A stretch of DNA of 64,000 bases from Mimachlamys varia (taxonomy: Eukaryota; Mollusca; Bivalvia; Pectinida; Pectinidae): the NCBI GenBank assembly GCA_947623455.1, contig OX392543.1, forward strand, positions 19,466,757 through 19,530,756. Reading direction: 5' to 3'. Of the stretch, positions 57,192 to 64,000 are shown in pieces (the first letter of the stretch is position 1; each line of letters begins with the position of its first letter). The position numbers were made by a program, and so were the translations under genes. Below the pieces are notes generated by a model, which was not told where the DNA came from, did no database searches, and was given only the letters and a program-made list of their open reading frames with translations.

Positions 57192-57572
57192 AGGCCCAAT
57201 ATATGTAACTTCAGGAAATTTTTCGTGATTCTGAAAAAAAATACAGTTGATAACCATGCAAAAATTAAGCTTAAAATAAAGTAAACCTGAGTAGTAACTT
57301 ACAAGAAACTCTTGACAAAAAATCCAAAGAATTGAAAATTATTCAGGTGAGGCCCACTTCAACAACAAACCGAAGTTAGAAGACAGTTCAAAATGGATGC
57401 ATGTTTACAAATACCATGTATCAACTGCTGCTGTACCGGTAACCGTGTAAGAATTCATGTTAAATATTGCTGATATCAGTTAATCTTAACTAAATCTATA
57501 AATATGACAAGTAAAAAATATTATGCTTGATTTTCGCTTCAAATTTTGCTGAAAGTTACTTATATTTGGCCT
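57192..57572 (+). mobile_element. TTAA-flanked MITE family T1, copy C (381 bp)
   Basis: Starts AGGCCCAATATATGTAAC, ends ATATTTGGCCT, with TTAA at 57188-57191 and 57573-57576. Same orientation as copy A. Confidence 0.9.
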
Positions 57573-57599
57573 TTAAGTCAAAATAATGGCCAGTACATG

Positions 57600-57700
57600 C
57601 AGGGGGATGCCCTACGTAGGGCCTCTATCCCACGACCCAATGGTGGAGGGCTGGTGATAGCAGAATGTCAAGACACCATTACAACTAATGGCGGCCCACA
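57600..57700 (+). repeat. Dispersed repeat, partner of 14295-14400
   Basis: GTGGAGGGCTGGTGATAGCA and GAATGTCAAGACACC match the other copy. A 73-codon frame here begins inside the MITE end and is not a gene. Confidence 0.5.
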
Positions 57701-58704
57701 TCCCAAAACTTATAAATTCTATATCAAGTTGGCCGTTATATGTGATTATTTATATCTGATCAAGTGAAAGACATGATCGAAATCCTAAATTTCTACAAAT
57801 GAACTGCTAATTATGAATGGTTGTGATATATACAATAGTACTTGCTGTTGAAATCAATTACATTTAATACAATTGTTACCATTTATGAAAACATAAACTT
57901 ATAGAGTTGAACATATAAGAATAATCCTATTAAAGTATTAATTCCTTTTATTCATGACAAAAGTTTGCTTTGGTTTATTAATCTTTTAATAATTCCTATA
58001 AGCTGGTGTAAATACGATATGCAGATTCTATATATAGATCTAACTGGCTAGAATTAAATGTTAGCCTGTGAACTAAAAATGGAATGAGAAAGGAAGTACT
58101 AACAATTTACTGGTAGAATACATAGAACTTCAGATTAAAATCTGATTACAAAGGTGATGTGCTCAAGGTTTTCAGCTTGACAGCGAAACTTGCAATTCTA
58201 TTTTTCTGATTTTGATATCTTGCATGGATTATTGGTGAAAATCACTTGATCATTGAATGGATTATATATGGGGGATTAATATAAGTACATGATTGAAGAG
58301 TCAACCTTAAACCATGACAGGAGAAAGAAAGTAAGTCACAGACACTCAACATTTCAAAAGTTTGATAATAACAGAAGTCAGATTTTTAGCTTTGAGGGAA
58401 TAGGAATTCACTCTGGGCAAATTATACATAGTTTGATGGGTCTTGATGAATAGAGTGCCCAGCAAAATTAAATGATTTTCTTTGCCATCCTATACATTGC
58501 AATACACCACAGTAAACTAAGGACATTTGAGAAACAGAAAAAAATCAAATACCTCATTTAATGTTGTAATTAAAGTCATTATGGTAATTCAGGTGTAATA
58601 TATCTTTTATACCCTTTTACCTATAGGCTTTAGACTAAGTATTTTATGTTTACCTATAAGTATTCAACTTTAACAAAAATATTGTATGGTTTGGCATTAT
58701 GAAG

Positions 58705-60340
58705 TTTAATGGTGTTTAAGCCACCATAACTTTCATTTTGTTTTATTATTTGTTATATTCTGGTGATCCAGGGTACCCTCAATGGTGTTAGCCACCTTAA
58801 CTTTAATTTGCTGATGCAGGGTACCCTCAATGGTGTTAGCCACCTTAACTTTAATTTCGTTTTATTATTTGTTATATTCTGGTGATCCAGGGTACCCTCA
58901 ATGGTGTTAGCCACCTTAACTTTAATTTCGTTTTATTATTTGTTATAATCTGGTTATCCAGGGTACCCAAAATGGTGTTCGACACCTTAACTTTAATTTA
59001 CTTTTATTATTTGTTATAATCTGGTTATCCAGGGTACCCTAAATGGTGTTAGCCACCTTAACTTTGATTTCATTTTATTATTTGTTGTATTCTGGTTATC
59101 CAGGGTACCTTCAATGGTGTTAGCCACCTTAACTTTAATTTGCTGATGCAGGGTACCCTCAATGGTGTTAGCCACCTTAACTTTAATTTGCTAATGCAGG
59201 GTACCCTCAATGGTGTTAGCCACCTTAACTTTAATTTGCTGATGCAGGGTACCCTCAATGGTGTTAGCCACCTTAACTTTAATTTGCTGATGCAGGGTAC
59301 CCTCAATGGTGTTAGCCACCTTAACTTTAATTTGCTGATGCAGGGTACCCTCAATGGTGTTAGCCACCTTAACTTTAATTTGCTGATGCAGGGTACCCTC
59401 AATGGTGTTAGCCACCTTAACTTTAATTTGCTGATGCAGGGTACCCTCAATGGTGTTAGCCACCTTAACTTTAATTTCGTTTTATTATTTGTTATAATCT
59501 GGTTATCCAGGGTACCCTAAATGGTGTTAGCCACCTTAACTTTGATTTCATTTTATTATTTGTTGTATTCTGGTGATCCAGGGTACCTTCAATGGTGTTA
59601 GCCACCTTAACTTTATTATTTGTTGTATTCTAGTGATCCAGGGTACCATAAATGGTGTTAGACACCTTAACTTTGTAATTTCATTTCATTATTTGTTATA
59701 TTTTGGTGATCCAGGGTACCCTCAATGGTGTAAGACACCTTAACTTTAATTTCATTTCATTATTTGTTGTATTTTGGTGATCCAGGGTACCCTCAATGGT
59801 GTTAGCCACCTAAACTTTAATTTGGTTTCATTATTTGTTATATTTTGGTGATCCAGGGTACCCTCAATGGTGTAAGACACCTTAACTTTAATTTCATTTT
59901 ATTATTTGTTGTATTCTGGTGATCCAGGGTACCTTCAATGGTGTTAGCCACCTTAACTTTATTATTTGTTGTATTCTAGTGATCCAGGGTACCATAAATG
60001 GTGTTAGACACCTTAACTTTGTAATTTCATTTCATTATTTGTTATATTTTGGTGATCCAGGGTACCCTCAATGGTGTAAGACACCTTAACTTTAATTTCA
60101 TTTCATTATTTGTTGTATTATGGTGATCCAGGGTACCCTCAATGGTGTTAGCCACCTAAACTTTAATTTGGTTTTATTATTTGTTATATTCTGGTGATCC
60201 AGGGTACCCTCAATGGTGTTAGTCACCTTAACTTTATTATTTGTTGTAAAATTCTGGTGATCCAGGGTACCCTCAATGGTGTTAGCCACCTTAACTTTAA
60301 TTTTGTTTTATTATTCATTGTATTCTGGTGATCGAGCTAG
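58705..60340. repeat. Minisatellite of 48-bp and about 71-bp units
   Basis: About 25 units share GGGTACCCTCAATGGTGTTA followed by GCCACCTTAACTTTAATTT. Short units (48 bp) continue with GCTGATGCA; long ones carry an extra 23 bp (TTATTATTTGTTATATTCTG region). Seven near-identical 48-bp units sit together at 59145-59470, where 16-codon repeats are open on both strands without being a gene. Confidence 0.95.
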
Positions 60341-60843
60341 GTATCCTTGATCAGTTGTTATTTACCCAGAATGATCTCGTAACACAAAGGATTCCGTTAT
60401 CTTGTCAAGTGGTAATAGATCGATCTGAATGCTGGTCTGAAAAATAAAATGAATGTGTGTGTACTGTACCAGGATGTACAGTCCACCCTACTTGTTCTGG
60501 GTGTATAGTTGTACAGGATATTTTGTAGTGCGCCATTCTCTAGTGTTATATTGATGAGGTACATTTTTTGTAGGTTTTAACATTATGATGGCGACCTCTC
60601 CCATTTCCTTCAGTCTTGTATGTGATAATGTCTGACACCTCGTCAATTATCTGTTTAATTTTACTTTCTGCCATGTTGTATACAGAACCTAAATGGATTT
60701 TTAGGTACCAACAATACATTCTATTTCAGGTGGTTTTGTATTATGAACATTAATGATTTGATATTAATTATAAACGTAGGTATGACATGTGCCTTTATAT
60801 CGTATAGTAAGTGGACTCGGGGTCGATTGTTGGCGACCAGGTA

Positions 60844-61065
60844 CTGTAAACCAACTTATTTTCACGGCGACTTAATTTTGCGTTTTCATATGAAACGACC
60901 ATTTCACAGCGATTTAATTTCGCTCATAAATCTTATGTCATTACATTACAGTACATTTGGTATGCCTTTGATTGAAACTATTTCGTGGCGATTAATTTTC
61001 AGGAATTTTAATCAGCCGCGACCTACGCGAAAATTGATCGCACACGAAAATAAGTTGGTTTACGG
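60844..61065. mobile_element. Mariner-like MITE, 222 bp
   Basis: Inverted ends CTGTAAACCAACTTATTTTC / GAAAATAAGTTGGTTTACGG with TA on both sides (60842-60843, 61066-61067). Confidence 0.8.
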
Positions 61066-61074
61066 TAGTTAAGT

Positions 61075-61130
61075 TGGTAGAGTGTCCGTCTAGCTTTCAT
61101 AGGGTCATGAGTTTGTAACTCTGTCTTGAC
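61075..61130 (+). repeat. Degenerate tRNA-derived SINE head
   Basis: AAGTTGGTAGAGTGTCCGTC resembles an A box; the B-box position reads ATGAGTTTGTAACTC, which is decayed. Confidence 0.4.
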
Positions 61131-61229
61131 GTGGACTTTTAACTCACCTGCCCGAATGGCAATTAAGTTGACTAATATACATGTATGTATGCCTTGGCAC
61201 AGAGTCTGTCGTCTGTCTGTCCATTGTCT

Positions 61230-61960
61230 GACAAGCATCAATGTTTCATGTACTCAAACAACTTTTTCTCAATAACCAAAAGGCTCTTGGTACTGATATT
61301 AGGCATGTAACATGTTGGGTCATGAAGGGTTTCCAAGTTTACTCAAATGAATGACCTTCACCCACTCTCAAGGTCATGGGTCAGATGTGTTAAAATGCCC
61401 CATGATAATTATCAGGCCTGTAACATTCTTGGATGTACCCTACCAATTTTGTTCAAATTAATTACCTTCGCCAACATTCTTGATCAGAAAGTTCAAATTT
61501 CTTAAAATGTCAAGCAAATTCTTTCAAACAACAAAAATGTCCTTGGAACTGATATGGGGTCAGTGAAATAATGGGATTAGGGCTACCAGTGTAGTTCATT
61601 CAGATGAATGGTATAAGTCCATTTTCAAAGTCACATGGGTCAAATGTGTTTAAAATTTAAATCTTCAAACAACTTCATCCAAATTACCAAAAGGCCAGAA
61701 GTTGCCGGGCCAGTGACATGCTAGGATGAATGACCATGACCCACATTAAAAATCAAAGGGGGTCAAAAGAGTTAAAAATCTTCAAACAACTTATTTTCAA
61801 TTTAACAAAAAAAGCCCCAGGATACTGCTATTTGGCTAATATTATGCTGCAATGAAAAGCAACCAAGTTTGTTCAAGTAATTGACCTTGACTTTTATTCA
61901 AGGTCACTTGGGTCAAATACATTTCAAACTTTTAGAAGACTTCTTCTCTATAAAACAGAG
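61230..61960 (+). repeat. Degenerate array of about 120-bp units
   Basis: Five to six units carry TTCAAACAACTT, a CAATAACCAAAAGG-type word, a TGATAT-GG word and GACCTT(C/G)-CCCA-TCAAGGTCA-GGGTCA. A stray relative lies near 42900-43020. Resembles repeat arrays common in molluscs. Confidence 0.7.
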
Positions 61961-62381
61961 GCTGGGACATTTGATATTTGACCAGTTAGGTACACTGATA
62001 TCTGAGGTGAAGGATGCAGGCCCATTTAGGGCCTCTTGGTCTTTTCCTGTTGCAGTTTTCATTTGTCCGCAACCTTTCTTTCAAGCAATGTGTGTATGTT
62101 TATGGCAAGGGGTTACCCAAACCTTGGTTGTAAAAATGTATGGGTGAATTTTTAAGACTTAGAAAAAGGGGAAGTAAAAATGTACAGGAATTTGAACTCA
62201 ATAGGACTAGCTGTGTCAATGGTCAGCAACTTAAGGTAGCTAATCAGTATAGTGCATTCGTCTAGAGTGTAGCACTTCAGGTGGTTATGTCACCAAGTCT
62301 ATTGTGTTACATGAGTTTATTAGGGGTCCTGGATTCCAATAACAGTCTTGTCATAAATGTATTTTCTCCCTTAAATTTTGG

Positions 62382-62524
62382 CATATTACAAATGTTTTAT
62401 TAGTCAAGTTAAACTTAACGGAAATTATGAAATTTTAAAACAAAAAAGAGTGTTAAAATTTGTTTTTCAAATTTCATAATTTCCGTTGAGTTTAACTTGA
62501 CTAAATAAAACATTCGTAATATGC
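62382..62524. repeat. Long hairpin element, about 64-bp arms
   Basis: CATATTAC-AATGTTTTATT at 62382 onward is mirrored by the end at 62524; arms include GTCAAGTTAAACTTAACGGA with few mismatches and a loop of about 18 bp. Confidence 0.85.
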
Positions 62525-63039
62525 CATGACAATTTTGAAATTAAAAATGGCATTATACAAGATACACATGTATACACTGGGTAAGATTTAGTAATTAAAT
62601 GCATAAAATATTTTAAATATTCATAATTTACAAACATCTAAAATCACTAGCTATATCCCTTTCCATTCAATTAATCTAATAAAAAAAAACATGTTGATTG
62701 AACAGATACATCTGAGTATATGATGGCACTGTTTGAGATATGAAAACATAATCATTCAAACTCAACTGTTTGAGAGACTGTCAATATGTAGGGCCAAGTT
62801 TGACTACACATTTGACAAGTGTATTAAAAAAGGTATAAATCAATGTAAATAAAGCCTTCCAAGTTAAGTGATGTAATATGTTAAGGCCAAAGGTTGGTCA
62901 ATATTTATTGGAGTAAAAACTAGAGAGCAGTTTTAACAACTGGACCAGATTTGTGTTAATAAAAACATATAAAACAAGAAAAGAAAAAAACAAGAGGCAC
63001 ATTGGGCTGGTATCAGGTCACCTGCAGTTCAGTTAACTT

Positions 63040-63125
63040 AATCCCTCCTGGAGACACATTTGAACTCTTCCAATTCAAAGGTTGGAATAGTTCATTATGA
63101 AAACTCAGGGGTTAATGGGTCATAT
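63040..63125. repeat. Degenerate copy of MITE family T2
   Basis: AATCCCTCCTGGAGACACATTTGAACTCTTCCAA ... CAGGGGTTAATGGGT follows the reverse order of 55620-55702. Confidence 0.5.
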
Positions 63126-63904
63126 AAGTTCAATACTGAACAGACACCAAACATTTTATATAGACACATTTACCTCCAGTCAGCTTGATCACCTGAACCT
63201 TAATCCATTATAAAAGTTGTAAAATTTATATATAAACTTTAACTTCACCTATGCCTAAAACTTTTAAGAAAAATAGGTTAACATAAGCTAAGATTATTCA
63301 TGAAACACCAGGATCTAATCACTGAATGAACAAGTTATAAATAAACCAGGCTTTTATGATAATTAAGGTGTGTCTGTCCGGGTTAACCTGTCACAAACAT
63401 TTGTATCCGTGTAGACTATTGTTTCTCTAGTGAGTGTTGAACCTGATATTCCCATATTGTTCATTTATAATTTTCCCCACTGGGAAATCTCAAAAAAATA
63501 AATTTTTGAAATTTAATTAATTATTCATGACTGCACACTTGGAGTTCTCCAATGCTGTTTAAATGTAGGAAAGACCGGATGATGTATGTTGTCATAGAAT
63601 TATTGAAGCTTAAAGATTAAGACAGACATATTTAAATATATGAAAAAATATATTAGCAAAATGATTCTTATGTATAATAATGATTTTCTTTCCAATTTCA
63701 TTGCAGATTGAACTGTTCCCTTAATCCTCTGATAATTGATTTTTTAGAAAGTATCTCTCAAGGTGTTTTTCTTGAAAAATCAATTACCATAACTCTTCCA
63801 CATGTTATATACGTGTGTTACATGTCCAGCTAGGTATATGAGGGGGTAATACTGCCTAACTGGCAAGCGGGCTTTTTCAGTCATGCTGTATAACCAGGGA
63901 ACCC

Positions 63905-63970
63905 GTTCATGCTAGTTAAGTAACAGTGAGCGTGGTCAGTAGTTGGATGGGTGACCGCCTGCCATTACAC
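63905..63970 (+). repeat. 5S-rRNA-derived SINE head
   Basis: GCTAGTTAAGTAACAG, then GGTCAGTAGTTGGATGGGTG and ACCGCCTG, match the internal promoter of 5S rRNA (box A, intermediate element and box C) in order and spacing. The upstream part of 5S is too diverged for a true gene. The element runs off the window or is truncated. Confidence 0.7.
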
Positions 63971-64000
63971 ATGTACCGGTACACTGTATATATTATAAAA

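Larger units (their letters stand above)
47435..64000 (+). other. Repeat-rich region, probably a long first intron
   Basis: No coding exon was recognised to the end of the window. Contents are the MITEs, minisatellite and SINE pieces listed separately; the remainder (for example 51160-55190 and 57780-58700) is AT-rich without visible features. Confidence 0.4.

Noticed and set aside
57546..57767. 73-codon frame
   Set aside because: It begins in the end of a TTAA MITE and runs through a dispersed repeat.
59070..59520. 126-codon frames with a 16-residue repeat
   Set aside because: Open on both strands because the unit is 48 bp; no gene context.

Overview
The window is eukaryotic nuclear DNA, almost certainly from a mollusc and most likely a marine bivalve. 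It is AT-rich, gene-poor, intron-rich with GT/AG splice sites, and packed with SINE, MITE, minisatellite and retroelement sequence of the kind seen in bivalve genomes. There are no operons or prokaryotic signals. The species call rests on the general look of the repeats and was not tested by a search.

Layout. 1-14 kb: a tandem pair of intron-free acyl-CoA synthetase-like coding regions (966-2666 and 11925-13628), each with a conserved splice acceptor just before its ATG, separated by about 9 kb of transposon-derived sequence. 14-18 kb: no gene; a MULE-like non-autonomous element (16901-17346) and dispersed repeats. 18-25.7 kb: a complete, apparently very young Ty3/Gypsy-type LTR retrotransposon on the minus strand (18013-25662) with two 1046-bp LTRs that look identical, a tRNA-Leu primer site and one uninterrupted gag-pol frame. 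26-33 kb: dispersed repeats and a 2.7-kb minisatellite of 33/27-bp units.

33.4-39.6 kb: a six-coding-exon minus-strand gene assembled here from splice sites and phases (231 aa, no recognised domain). Its upstream region carries a perfect CRE and an RFX-like half site. 40-45 kb: tRNA-derived SINEs, hAT-like and foldback MITEs, some nested, and an intact hammerhead ribozyme in a dispersed repeat. 47.3 kb: a probable first coding exon of a plus-strand gene; the rest of the window would be its first intron, holding TTAA-flanked MITEs, a 48/71-bp minisatellite and a 5S-rRNA-derived SINE head at the right edge.

The most notable signal is a four-copy repeat family carrying hammerhead self-cleaving ribozyme motifs: one copy (43907-43950) keeps the full catalytic core and three are visibly decayed. 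No reverse transcriptase of the Penelope type is present here, so the family looks like a non-autonomous, retrozyme-like element. The genes in the window do not obviously form a pathway.
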